Shown piece by piece: positions 34,656 to 46,307 of a DNA stretch of 64,000 nt. A model generated the notes under the pieces. That model had not been told where the DNA came from. It saw only the letters and a program-made list of their open reading frames with translations, and made no database searches. A program made the position numbers and the translations under genes. The stretch's first letter is position 1, and every line of letters begins with the position of its first letter. Source of the DNA: Delphinapterus leucas (taxonomy: Eukaryota; Chordata; Mammalia; Artiodactyla; Monodontidae); assembly GCF_002288925.2 (NCBI RefSeq), contig NW_022098002.1, positions 2,990,295-3,054,294 of the forward strand, given 5' to 3'.

Positions 34656-35639
34656 GTCTGGAATGGTGTGCAAAACGAACTGGAGGTTGTCACCTGGGGT
34701 TTCTTTGCTGAGAACTGTCACCCTGGCATGCAGGCATTGTGCCAGGCTGGCCTCCTTCACAGGGCTGTGTATCCAGGGGCAGGGAAACCACACTAGGACC
34801 CACACTCTGGCTGAGGAGGGAGGAGGTCCATCTTCCCCACAGGCTTGGGGGCACCAGAAGGGGTCATTTATGCTGCAATTCTCCACCTTCCAAGGGCTGA
34901 CCTGTGTAGCTGAGCCTGGGCACCAGGACCTGAGTTTCTGGGCGAACAGTCAATGGACAGCGAGAGACCTACCCTCCTTCTCATGGGAAAGGATTATGGT
35001 TCATAATCCTGGGCTAATTCAGTACACAGAACATCCCAAACTCAAGCACTTTCTTCTTGTAGTCTTGGGATGCAGCTGCATCCCACTGGGATTTTTATAG
35101 ATGGACCATTCTTGAGAAAGAAACTGCCAGGTTCTGTAATGAGTGTGACTACTTTGTGAGAAGAAATTGCCCCTATTAATGAAGTTTCAGGAGCCCCCCC
35201 AGTCTCCAATTCAAACATGAAAAAGGATTAACTGGGGTTTGGAGTTACAGAAGCACAAGAAATATTCAGTATATATAATTGAGACTTTATTCTACTATTA
35301 ACGAATAGCACATGGGAGTGACACCAATCTAGCATTGGTGCCATGTGGCAATGTCTTCTTAGTAAAGAAACCAATAAACTACACTACTGAACACGGCATT
35401 TGATTTTTATAACCTTGTGTATATCTTCATTTTTAGGTGAAGGCATACCTGAATCATCAGAAATTTATGTAAAGTCAAAAAGTGAGAATTTATTTTCTGA
35501 TAACTCTTTTAACCAGTTTATAAATTTCCAAGGGACTTTACTTTGAAAGGGTGCTAGGCCTCGGGGGTTATTTCAGAGAGGTTCATTCAATGACTACACT
35601 ACGTTTCTTAAATTATAAGATAGGTGAGAAGGTGACAAA
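34656..35639. other. Non-coding, unassigned
   Basis: No gene or confident repeat was recognised in about 1 kb. AT-rich in the right half. Confidence 0.4.
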
Positions 35640-36286
35640 AATAATTTACTAATAACAAGATACGCAATACACAAAAACTCTGCTAAGGCACTGATAGGAA
35701 AATTAAATTTTTAAAGAGAAAAACAATGCCACAGAATATTTGGCAAAGCATATGAACAAGTGATTTGTAGAAGATAAAATTTAAGTATCAAAAAAAGAAA
35801 AAAAAAGGATGTTCAACACCTATAGTAGCAAGAGAAATGCAAATTTAAATGAGATAACATTTTTTACTGGCAAAAAGAGTGATAATATTCAGTTCTGGTA
35901 ATGATGCAGGAAAAGGTATTCTCATACGTTGCTGGCAAGAGTGTCTTTCCGCTACAGAAAGTACTTGATGATATCTATGAAAGTTTAAAATGTCCATGCC
36001 CCCTTGAACCAGCAGTGCAGACTTGGAAACTCTACCCTTCCAGAAATCAAAGCCCCAGAATATAAGAACAGACACAAAAAGATGTTTACAGCAGCCACGT
36101 GTGTCAGGAAGAAAAAAGGAAACATTCTAAATGTCCATCAAAAAGAACTCATCCATACATTTTTAAAAAACTTATAAATGCATTTTTTAAAAAATGAGCT
36201 GGTCTCTGTGTTGACCCAGGGCAGTGTCCATGACACATCATTAAGCAAAACATGCAGAATAACCCGTACAGCACGCTCTTGTTATC
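35640..36286 (+). mobile_element. Old L1M/HAL1-like fragment
   Basis: 'catatgaacaagtgatttgt', 'agcaagagaaatgcaaattt' and 'aaatgtccatcaaaaagaac' are L1M ORF2 end sequence in forward orientation, heavily diverged. Confidence 0.75.
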
Positions 36287-36303
36287 ACACACACACACAC
36301 ACA
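36286..36303. repeat. (CA)n microsatellite
   Basis: CA dinucleotide run between two oppositely oriented L1M pieces. Confidence 0.9.
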
Positions 36304-36638
36304 ATTTATCGAGTTATAATTGGCATACAATAAAATATACCTATTAAGTGTACTATTCACTGAGTTTTAACAAATGTGAACCTCCATTCACAACCCCCTC
36401 AATCAAGGAATTCAAAAGTCCACCCTCCTTTGTGCCCCTTTGCCGTGCATCCCCTCCACCAGTCCCATGTAATCACTGACTGTTTTCAAACCCTACAGAT
36501 TAATCTTGCCTGTTTTAGGATCTAATGCAAATTGAATCATACAGGGTGTGCTCTTTTGTGCGTGGCTTCTTTTGCTCAGCATAGTATTTTGAAAGTCATC
36601 CACATTGTTGCCTGTACCAGCAATTCCATCCCTTCTAT

Positions 36639-36855
36639 ATCTTTTATTTATTTGTTTGTTTGTTTGTTTGGCTGTGCCAGGTCTTAGTTGCAGCTTGCGG
36701 GATCTTCATCGTAGTGTGCAGGATCTCTTAGTTGCAGCATACAGGCTCTTAGTTGCACCATGTGGGACCTAGTTCCCTAACCAGGGATCAAACCTGTGCC
36801 CCCTGCAGTGGAAGCGTGGAGTCTTAACCACTGGACCACCAGGTAAGTCCCCCTT
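36639..36855 (-). mobile_element. CHR-type SINE with (TTTG)n tail
   Basis: Reverse SINE with the B-box complement 'gggatcaaacctg' and head 'ggacttacctggtggtcc' (minus strand). 8-bp flanks 'ccttctat' occur at 36631-36638 and 36856-36863. Inserted in the L1M. Confidence 0.92.
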
Positions 36856-37003
36856 CCTTCTATTTCTGATTGTGATTCTATCATAGGAACGGACCACAGT
36901 CACCTGTTATAGATGTTTGGGTCATTTCCAGTTTTTGCCTATTATGTGAAGCTCTTATGAACATTTGTATACAAGTCTTTGTACAAACACTTCTTTTCAT
37001 TTT

Positions 37004-37290
37004 TTTTATAAATTTATTTATTTTTGGCTGTGTTGGGTCTTCATTTGTTTCTGTGCGAGGGCTTTCTCTAGTTGCAGCGAGTGGGGGCCACTCTTCATTG
37101 TGGTGCGTGGGCCTCTCACTGTCGTGGCCTCTCTTGTTGTGGAGCACAGGCTCCAGATGCGCAGGCTCAGTAGTTGTGGCTCACAGGCCCAGCTGCTCCA
37201 CGGCATGTGGGATCTTCCCAGACCCGGGCTCGAACCCGTGTCCCCTGCATTGGCAGGCAGATTCTCAACCACTGCGCCACCACGGAAACC
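37004..37290 (-). mobile_element. CHR-type SINE, long form
   Basis: Long cetacean/cetartiodactyl SINE in reverse: 'tttttggctgtgttgggtctt' at the tail side, 'gggctcgaacccgtgtcccc' over the B box, and the head complement at 37265-37290. Similar to the copy at 55925. Open frames across it are incidental. Confidence 0.95.
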
Positions 37291-38004
37291 CTCATTTTTC
37301 TTGAGTAACTATTTACAAGAGATATTCCCTGTCACATGTGTCTGTTTAACGTTATATGGAAATGCCAAACAATTGCTCACCAGCACCAAGGTTCCCAGTT
37401 GCTCCACAACCTTGCCAACACTTGGTATTGTCAGCCTTTTTGTTTTAAGCATTTAATTAGATGTATAATGGTATCTCGTTGTGCTTTAGTTTGCATTTCC
37501 ATGAAAACTAATGACAAGCATCTACTCATGTGCTCATTTGTACATCTTTTGTAAACCATCTTTTCAAGTCTTCTGCCTATTTTTCAATTAGATTGTCTTC
37601 TTACTGTTAAATTGTAAGAGTTATTTAAATACCCAAACACAAGTTCTTAGATATACATAGAGAGAGAGAATTTTTTTCTTCAAGTTGAATGTTGAGTTTT
37701 CATTTTCTTAACGGTGTTTTTGGAAGAGCAGAATTTTTTAACTTTGATGATAAAGCCCAACTTTTCAATTATTTCTTTCACGACTAGTGCTTTGTGTGTT
37801 CTATTCAAGCAATCTTTGCTACCCCAAATTGCAAAGATTTTTCTCCTGTGTTTTCTTTTAGAAGTTATAAGTTTTCCATTCACCTACTGTACAAGATAAG
37901 GACAGAGGTTCATTTTCCCCACATGATACTCAGTTGTTCCAGTCCCATTTCTTGAAAGAACTATCTTCTCTCCATTGGATTACTTGTACTGTATGACCTT
38001 TTTT

Positions 38005-38190
38005 TTTAAAACTATACAGGAAAATATGGAAAGATCCATATCAAATTGTTAACTTCTATTGCCTTTAAGGAAGTGGGATTGAGGGGAAATGAAGGGACAT
38101 TAATATTTTTCATTATACATTTCTTTTGTGACTGCTTAACTTTTATATTTCAGAAGAAAAGAAATGTAATAAAAATAACACAGAATTGGA
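38005..38190 (+). mobile_element. L1M 3' terminus
   Basis: 'aagtgggattgaggggaaat' and 'gaaatgtaataaaaataac' fit the 3' end of an old L1M in forward orientation. Confidence 0.5.
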
Positions 38191-38214
38191 AGGGGTTTCT
38201 GCTAAAGAAAGTAA

Positions 38215-38534
38215 GATCATTCCAGTACTGCAGAGATGAGGTGAGGGGCCTGGTGGAGAGAACAGCAATGGATTAAGGAGGGGAGAGAGACAAGAGCTGC
38301 TTTGAAGGCAGGAACCGTGGGCTTGGTAACTTAATAAATGGAGAGGAGATGGGGAAGGAGGAAAGCAAAAATGACTCCAAGTTTTGAGTCTGGAAAAATG
38401 ATGGTGCCGAGGGAAAAAATTAGGAAACTGGGGTGAGATCTGACTTTACAGAATGAAATAATGCATTTAGCTGAATTTGAGGGGCCCACAGGATACCTGA
38501 GTAGGACTGTCCAATAAGATATCTTTAACTTATT
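38215..38534 (-). mobile_element. L2 LINE fragment
   Basis: 'atgactccaagttttgagtc', 'gaaaaatgatggtgccgagg' and 'gggcccacaggatacctgag' match L2 ORF2 in reverse. The full-length L1 was inserted at its edge. Confidence 0.7.
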
Positions 38535-38546
38535 AAAGATAAATCA
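38535..38546. repeat. Target site duplication of the L1, left
   Basis: 'aaagataaatca' here is repeated exactly at 45722-45733. Confidence 0.95.
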
Positions 38547-40536
38547 GAGGGACGAGGGGAAGATGGTGGAAGAGTAAGACGCGGAGATCAACTTCCTCCC
38601 CACAGATACACCAGAAATACATCTGCACGTGGAACTCCTACAGAACACCTACTGAATGCTGGCAGAAGACCTAAGACCTCCCAAAAGGCAAGAAAGTCCC
38701 CACGTACCTGGGTAGGGCAAAACAAAAAAGAATAAACAGACAAAAGGATAGGGACGGGACCCACACCAGTGGGAGGGAGCCGTGAAGGAGGAAAGGTTTC
38801 CACACACTAGGAGCCCCTTCGCGGGCGGAGACTGCGGGTGGCAGAGGGGGAAGCTTCGGGGCTGCGGAGCAGAGCACAGCAACAGGGGTGCGGAGGGCAA
38901 AGCGGGGAGAATCCCGCACAGAGGATCAGGGCCGACCGGCACTCACCAGCCCGAGGGGCTGGTCTGCTCACCCGCCGGGGCAGGGGGGGCTGGGAGTTGA
39001 GGGTCGGGCTTCGGTCGGAGCGCAGGGAGAGGACTGGGGTTGGTGGCGTGAACACAGCCTGAAGGGGTTAGTGCACCACGGCTGGCCGGGAGTCGGGGAA
39101 AAGTCTGGACCTGCCGAAGAGGGAAGAGACTTTTTGTTCCCTCTTTGTTTCCTGGTGCGTGAGGAGAGGGGATTGAGAGCGCTGCTTAAAGGAGCTCCAG
39201 AGACAGGCGCGAGCCGCGGCTAACACCGCGGACCCCAGAGACAGGCATGAGACGCTAAGGCTGCTGCTGCCGCCACCAAGAAGCCTGTGTGCAAGCCCAG
39301 GTCACTCTCCACACCTCCCTTCCGGGGAGCCTGTGCAGCCCGCCACTGCCAGGGTCCCGGGACCCAGGGACAACTTCCCGGGGAAAACGCACGGCGCGCC
39401 TCAGGCTGGTGCAACGTCACGGCGGCCTCTGCCGCCGCAGGCCCGCCCCGCACTCCGAGCCCCTCCCTCCCCCCCGGCCTGAGTGAGCCAGAGCCCCCGA
39501 ATCAGCGGCTCCTTTAACTCCGTCCTGTCTGAGCGAAGAACAGACGCCCTCCTGCGACCTACACGCACAGGCGGGGCCAAATCCAAAGCTGAGCCCCTGG
39601 AGCTGTGAGAACAAAGAAGAGAAAGGGAAATCTCTCCCAGCAGCCTCAGGAGCAGCAGTTAAAGCTCCACAATCAACGTGATGTACCTGCATCTGTGGAA
39701 TACATGAATAGACAACGAGTCATCCCAAATTGAGGAGGTGGACTTTAAGAGCAAGATTTAGGATTTTTTTCCCCTTTTCCTCTTTTTGTGAGTGTATAAG
39801 TGTATGCTTCTGGGTGAGATTTTGTCTGTATAGCTTTGCTTCCACCATTTGTCCTAGGGTTCTATCCGTCCGTTTTTTTTTGTTTTTTGTTTTGATTTTG
39901 TTTTGTTCTTCTTTTTTAAAAAAATTCTTTAATAATAATTATTTTTTATTTTAATAACTTTATTTTATTTTATCTTACTTTATTTTATCTTCGTTCTTTC
40001 TTTCCTTCCTTCCCTCCTCCCTTCCCTCCCTCGCTCCCTCCCTCCCTTCTTTCTTGCTTGCTTGTTTGCTTGCTTTCTACCTTTTCTCCCTTTTATTCTG
40101 AGCCGTGTGGATGAAAGGCTCTTGGTGCTGCAGCCAGGAGTCAGTGCTGTGCCTCTGAGGTGGGAGAGCCAACTTCAGGACACTGGTGCACGAGAGACCT
40201 CCCAGCTCCACATAATATAAAATGGCAAAAATCTCCCAGAGATCTCCATCGCAACACCAGCACCCAGCTTCACTCAACGACCAGCAAGCTACAGTGCTGG
40301 ACACCCTATGCCAAACAACTAGCAAGACAGGAACACAACCCCACCCATTAGCAGAGAGGCTGCCTAAAATCATAAGTCCACAGACACCCCAAAACACACC
40401 ACCAGACGTGGACCTGCCCATCAGAAAGACAAGATCCAGCCTCATCCACCAGAACACAGGCACTAGTCCCCTCCACCAGGAAGCCTACACAACCCACTGA
40501 ACCAACTTTACCCACTGGGGACAGACACCAAAAACA
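38547..40536 (+). promoter_or_regulatory. L1 5' UTR with internal promoter
   Basis: About 2 kb. It starts with an aagatggtgg motif (38560-38569), a YY1-like site in the position typical of L1 promoters. The part from about 38,790 to 39,620 is GC- and CpG-rich. The part from about 39,890 to 40,085 is T-rich and then (TTCC/CCCT)-rich simple sequence. L1 promoters of this kind drive the element's own transcript and sometimes antisense transcripts. Activity of this copy is unknown. Confidence 0.8.
39955..40085. repeat. Pyrimidine-rich simple sequence in L1 5' UTR
   Basis: TTTTA, then TTCC/CCCT, then CTTG repeats. Polypyrimidine tracts of this sort can form triplex structures. Confidence 0.85.
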
Positions 40537-41491
40537 ATGGGAACTACAAATCCGCAGCCTGCAAAAAGGAGACCCCAAACACAGTTAGATAAGCAAAATG
40601 AAAAGACAGAAAAAAACACACAGCAGATGAAGGAGCAAGATAAGAACCCACCAGACCTAACAAATGAAGAGGAAATAGGCAGTACCTGAAAAAGAATTCA
40701 GAATAATGATAGTAAAGATGATCCAAAATCTTGGAAATAGAATAGACAAAATGCAAGAAACATTTAACAAGGACCTAGAAGAACTAAAGATGAAACAAGC
40801 CATGATGAACAACACAATAAATGAAATTAAAAGTACTCTAGATGGGATCAATAGCAGAATAACTGAGGCAGAAGAACGGATAAGTGACCTGGAAGATAAA
40901 ATAGTGGAAATAACTACTGCAGAGTAGAATAAAGAAAAAAGAATGAAAAGAACTGAGGACAGTCTCAGAGATCTCTGGGACAACATTAAACACACCAACA
41001 TTCGAATTATAGGGGGTCCAGAAGAAGAAGAGAAAAAGAAAGGGACTGAGAAAATATTTTAACAGATTAGAGTTGAAAACTTCCCTAATATGGGAAAGGA
41101 AATAGTTAATCAAGTCCAGGAAGCACAGAGAGTCCCATACAGGATAAATCCAAGGAGAAATATGCCAAGACACATATTAATCAAACTGTCAAACATTAAA
41201 TACAAAGAAAACATATTAAAAGCAGCAAGGGAAAAACAACAAATAACACACAAGGGAATCCCCATAAGGTTAACAGCTGATCTCTCACCAGAAACTCTGC
41301 AAGCCAGAAGGGACTGGCAGGACATATTTAAAGTGATGAAGGAGAAAAACCTGCAACCAAGATTACTCTACCCAGCAAGGATCTCATTCAGATTCGATGG
41401 AGAAATTAAAACCTTTACAGACAAGCAAAAGCTGAGAGACTTCAGCACCACCAAACCAGCTTTACAACAAATGCTAAAGGAACTTCTCTAG
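40537..41491 (+). pseudogene. L1 ORF1 (RNA-binding protein), disabled
   Basis: ORF1 of L1 encodes a trimeric RNA-binding chaperone: an N-terminal coiled coil, then RRM-like and C-terminal domains. ATG 40537 was chosen because the first 50 codons match the expected basic, polar N terminus. A shift at about 40,683 (two bases apparently lost) leads to TGA at 40687. In the next frame the coiled coil continues (IQNLGNRIDKMQ, INSRITEAEERISDLEDKI) until TAG at 40925-40927. TAA follows at 41060-41062. The C-terminal domain reads openly from 41063 to the natural stop TAG at 41489-41491. Expected length is about 318 residues. No functional protein is expected. Confidence 0.93.
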
Positions 41492-41549
41492 GCAAGAAAC
41501 ACAAGAGAAGGAAAAGACCTACAATACCAAACCCAAAACAATTAAGAAA

Positions 41550-44500
41550 GTGGGAATAGGAACATACATATCGATAATTACCTTAAATGTAAATGGACTA
41601 AATGCTCCAACCAAAACACACAGATTGGCTGAATGGATACAAAAACAAGACCCATATATATGCTGTCTACAAGAGACCCACTTCAGACCTAGAGACACAT
41701 ACAGACTGAAAGTAAGGGGATGGAAAAAGATATTCCATGCAAATGGAAACCAAAAGAAAGCTGGAGTAGCAATTCTCATATCAGACAAAATAGACTTTAA
41801 AATAACGACTATTAGTAGAGACAAAGAAGGACACTACATAATGATCAAGGGATTGATCCAAGAAAAAGATATAACAACTGTAAATATTTATGCACCCAAC
41901 ATAGGAGCACCTCAATACATAAGACAAATACTAACAGCCATAAAAGGGGAAACTGACAGTAACACATTCATAGTAGGGGACTTTAACACCCCACTTTCAC
42001 CAATGGACAGATCATCCAAAATGAAAATAAATAAGGAAACACAAGCTTTAAATGATACATTAAACAAGATGGACTTAATTGATATTTATAGGACATTCCA
42101 TCCAAAAACAACAGAATACACATTTTTCTCAAGTGCTCATGGAACATTCTCCAGGATAGATCATATCTCGGGTCACAAATCAAGCCTTGGTAAATTTAAG
42201 AAAACTGAAATTGTATCAAGTAACTTTTCCGACCACAACGCTATGAGACTAGATATCAATTACAGGAAAAGATCTGTAAAAAATACAAACACATGGAGGC
42301 TAAACAATACACTACTTAATAACGAAGTGATCACTGAAGAAATCAAAGAGGAAATAAAAAAATACCTAAAAACAAATGACAATGGAGACACGACGACCCA
42401 AAACCTATGGGATGCAGCAAAAGCAGTTCTAAGAGGGAAGTTTATAGTAATACAATCCTACCTTAAGAAACAGGAAACATCTCGAATAAACAACCTAACC
42501 TTGCACCTAAAGTAATTAGAGAAAGAAGAACAAAAACACCCCAAAGTTAGCAGAAGGAAAGAAATCAGATCAGAAATAAATGAAAAAGAAGTGAAGGAAA
42601 CGATAGCAAAGATCAATAAAACTAAAAGCTGGTTCTTTGTGAAGATAAATGTAATTGATAAACCATTAGCCAGACTCATCAAGAAAAAAGGGAGAAGACT
42701 CAAATCAATAGAATTAGAAATGAAAAAGGAGAAGTAACAACTGACACTGCAGAAATACAAAAGATCATGAGAGATTACTACAAGCAACTCTATGCCAATA
42801 AAATGGACAACCTGGAAGAAATGGAAAAATTCTTAGAAATGCACAACCTGCCAAGACAGAATCAGGAAGAAATAGAAAACATGAACAGACCAATCACAAG
42901 CACTGAAATTGAAACTGTGATTAAAAATCTTCCAACAAACAAAAGCCCAGGATCAGATGGCTTCACAGGCGAATTCTATCAAACATTTAGAGAAGAGCTA
43001 ACACCTATCCTTCTCAAACTCTTCCAAAATATAGCAGAGGAAGGAACACTCCCAAACTCATTCTACGAGACCGCCATCACGTTGATACCAAAACCAGACA
43101 AGGATGTCACAAAGAAGGAAAACTACAGGCCAATATCACTGATGAACATAGATGCAAAAATCCTCAACAAAATACTAGCAAACAGAATCCAACAGCACAT
43201 TAAAAGGATCATACACCATGATCAAGTGGGGTTTATTCCAGGAATGCAAGGACTCTACAATATACGCAAATCAATCAACGTGATAAACCATATTAACAAA
43301 TTGAAGGAGAAAAACCATATGATCATCTCAATAGATGCAGAGAAAGCTTTTGACAAAATTCAACACCCATTTATGATAAAAACCCTGCAGAAAGTAGGCA
43401 CAGAGGGAACTTTCCTCAACATAATAAAGGCCATATATGACAAACCCACAGCCAACATCGTCCTCAATGGTGAAAAACTGAAAGCATTTCCACTAAGATC
43501 AGGAACAAGACAAGGTTGCCCACTCTCACCACTCTTATTCAACATAGTTTTGGAAGTTTTAGCCACAGCAATCAGAGAAGGAAAAGAAATAAAAGGAATC
43601 CAAATCAAAAAAGAAGAAGTAAAGCTGTCACTGTTTGCAGATGACATGATACTATACATAGAGAATCCTAAAGATGCTACCAGAAAACTACTAGAGCTAA
43701 TCAATGAATGTGGTAAAGTAGCAGGATACAAAATTAATGCACAGAAATCTCTGGCATTCCTATACACTAATGATGAAAAATCTGAAAGTGAAATCAAGAA
43801 AACACTCCCATTTACCATTGCAACAAAAAGAAAAAAATATCTAGGAATAAACCTATCTAACGAGACAAAAGACCTGTATGTAGAAAATTATAAGACACTG
43901 ATGAAAGAAATTAAAGATGATACAAATAGATGGAGAGATATACCATGTTCTTGGATTGGAAGAATCAACATTGTGAAAATGACTCTACTACCCAAAGCAA
44001 TCTACAGATTCAATGCAATCCCTATCAAACTACCACTGGCATTTTTCACAGAACTAGAACAAAAACTTTCACAATTTGTATGGAAACACATAAGACCCCA
44101 AATAGCCAAAGCAATCCTGAGAACGAAAAACGGAGCTGGAGGAATCAGGCTCCCTGACTTCAGACTATACTACAAAGCTACAGTAATCAAGACAGTATGG
44201 TACTGGCACAAAAACAGAAAGACAGATCAATGGAACAGGATAGAAAGCCCAGAGATAAACCCACGCACATATGGTCACCTTATCTTTGATAAAGGAGGCA
44301 GGAATGTACAGTGGAGAAAGGACAGCCTCTTCAGTAAGTGGTGCTGGGAAAACTGGACAGGTACATGTAAAAGTATGAGATTAGATCACTCCCTAACACC
44401 ATACACAAAAATAAGCTCAAAATGGATTAAAGACCTAAATGTAAGGCCAGAAACTATCAAACTCTTAGAGGAAAACATAGGCAGAACACTCTATGACATA

Positions 44501-45354
44501 AATCACAGCAAGATCCTTTTTGACCCACCTCCTAGAGAAATGGAAATAAAAACAAAAATAAACAAATGGGACCTAATGAAATTTCAAAGCTTTTGCAGAG
44601 CAAAGGAAACCATAAACAAGACCAAAAGACAACCCTCAGAATGGGAGAAAATATTTGCAAATGAAGCAACTGACAAAGGATTAATCTCCAAAATTTATAA
44701 GCAGCTCATGCAGCTCAATAACAAAAAAACAAACAACCCATTCCAAAAATGCGCAGAAGACCTAAACACACATTTCTCCAAAGAAGATATACAGACTGCC
44801 AACAAACACATGAAAGAATGCTCATCATCATTAATCATTAGAGAAATGCAAATCAAAACTACAATGAGATATCATCTCACACCAGTCAGAATGGCCATCA
44901 TCAAAAAATCTAGAAACAATAAATGCTGGAGAGGGTGTGGAGAAAAGGGAACACTCTTGCACTGCTGGTGGGAATGTGAATTGGTACAGCCACTATGGAG
45001 AACAGTATGGAGGTCCCTTAAAAAACTACAAGTAGAACTACCACAGGACCCAGCAATCCCACTACTGGGCATATACCCTGAGAAAACCATAATTCAAAAA
45101 GAGTCATGTACCAAAATGTTCATTGCAGCTCTATGTTCAGTAGCCAGGACGTGGAAACAACCTAAGTGTCCATCATCGGATGAATGGATAAAGAAGTTAT
45201 GGCACATATATACAATGGAATATTAGCCATAAAAAGAAACGAAATTGAGCTATCTGTAATGAGGTGGATGGACCTAGAATCTGTCATACAGTGTGAAGTA
45301 AGTCAGAAAGAGAAAGACAAATACCGTATGCTAACACATATATATGGAATTTAA
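41550..45354 (+). pseudogene. L1 ORF2 (endonuclease-reverse transcriptase), disabled
   Basis: ORF2 encodes an AP-like endonuclease, a reverse transcriptase and a C-terminal Cys-rich domain that act together in target-primed insertion. The first fragment (41550-42515) starts at GTG where ATG is expected. It has the endonuclease residues N14, E42, the GDFN block (143-146), D204 and the SDH block (227-229). TAA (42513-42515) ends it. A one-base loss near 42,690 shifts the frame, and 42767-45226 then reads for 819 codons with the RT motif FADD (43634-43645) and a C-x3-C-x7-H-x4-C motif near the end. A 4-base deletion at about 45,224 creates TAG. Without it the frame would run to TAA at 45352-45354, as the copy at 25660 shows. 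Confidence 0.95.
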
Positions 45355-45721
45355 GAAAAAAAATGTCATGAAGAACCTAGGGGTAAGACAGGGATAAAGA
45401 CACAGACCTACTAGAGAATGGACTTGAGGATATGGGGAGGGGGAAGGGTAAGCTGTGACAAAGTGAGAGAGCGGCATGGACATATATACACTACCAAACG
45501 TAAAATAGCTAGTGGGAAGCAGCCGCATAGCACAGGGAGATCAGCTCGGTGCTTTGTGACCAACTAGAGGGGTGGGATAGGGAGGGTGGGAGGGAGGGAG
45601 ACGCAAGAGGGAAGAGATATGGGAACATATGTATATGTATAACTGATTCACTTTGTTATAAAGCAGAAACCAACACACCATTGTAAAGCAATTATACTCC
45701 AATAAAGATGTTAAAAAAAGA
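45355..45721 (+). other. L1 3' UTR and poly(A) tail
   Basis: Contains a G-rich/purine-rich stretch (about 45,425-45,450 and 45,570-45,610) typical of L1 3' UTRs, then AATAAA (45701-45706) and a short tail. Confidence 0.9.
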
Positions 45722-45733
45722 AAAGATAAATCA
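45722..45733. repeat. Target site duplication of the L1, right
   Basis: Exact copy of 38535-38546. Confidence 0.95.
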
Positions 45734-45794
45734 AATCACTGAATCTAGAGTAACCAAGTATCTCCAAGCAAAAGTCCTTGGACTATGTGCTATT

Positions 45795-45932
45795 TCTACA
45801 AACGCTCTCTGAGCACCCGTCGTGGGCAGGTAACTTGCTCCTGAGACAGGCACGCCGTACTGGGCACAGTGGCCTTACAGATGGACGCGGTGTGACCTAT
45901 CCTTAAGAACACACTGAGTGGGGAGAGAGACT
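45795..45932 (-). mobile_element. L2 3' end, diverged
   Basis: 'ctacaaacgctctctgagca' and 'gtactgggcacagtggcctt' resemble the reverse L2 3' terminus. Confidence 0.4.
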
Positions 45933-45938
45933 GGAACA

Positions 45939-46307
45939 TGGCTGTCTGCTTGAGCTGCAGCAACAAAATACCACAGCTTAAAAAACAGACCCATTTCTTA
46001 CAGGTCTGGAGGCTGGGAAGTCCAAAAGTAGGTGCTGGACAATTCTGTTCTGGTGAGGGCCCACTTCTCAGGTTGCAGGGGGTCCCCTGCCCACTGTGTC
46101 CTCCCATGGCAGTGGGAGGGTGAGAGCCAGCTCTGGTGTCTCTTCCTCCTCTTATGAAGGCACTAATGCCATCGTGGGGCCTCCACCCTCATGACTTTTT
46201 TCTAACCTTAATTACCTCCTAAAGGCCTCACCTCCTAATACCATCACATTGGGGCTTATGGCTTCAACACAAGAATTTGAGGGGGACACAAACATTCAGT
46301 CCATAAC
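45939..46307 (-). mobile_element. MaLR (MLT1-like) LTR
   Basis: Reverse LTR with 'gtctggaggctgggaagtcc', 'ctaataccatcacattgggg' and the end 'acattcagtccataac'. The left end is diverged. Confidence 0.9.

Larger units (their letters stand above)
36304..38000 (-). mobile_element. Old L1M LINE, interrupted by two SINEs
   Basis: 'gagttataattggcatacaat' opens an L1M 3' UTR in reverse. The body ('gaatcatacagggtgtgctc', 'tggtatctcgttgtgcttta', 'aatctttgctaccccaaatt') continues to about 38000, outside the SINEs at 36639-36855 and 37004-37290. No coding capacity remains. Confidence 0.85.
38547..45721 (+). mobile_element. Complete-length L1 LINE insertion (defective)
   Basis: A 7.2-kb L1 bounded by exact 12-bp target duplications. 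Order: 5' UTR (38547-40536), ORF1 (40537-41491), a 58-base spacer, ORF2 (41550-45354 in the ancestral frame), 3' UTR and AATAAA at 45701-45706, then a short A-rich tail. It is the reference for the other young L1 pieces here (1981, 2870, 25660, 47823). Its ORFs carry at least seven disabling lesions, so it cannot move itself. High identity to related pieces and the intact flanks suggest a moderately recent insertion. Confidence 0.97.

Noticed and set aside
36965..37456. A 163-codon open frame on the plus strand
   Set aside because: It runs through the reverse strand of a SINE inserted in an L1M, so it is accidental.
39955..40085. A centromeric or telomeric simple array
   Set aside because: The TTCC/CCCT sequence is part of the L1 5' UTR and has no telomere unit.
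42767..45226. A functional reverse transcriptase
   Set aside because: The long open frame with the FADD motif is only part of ORF2. It lacks an in-frame endonuclease and its natural C terminus.
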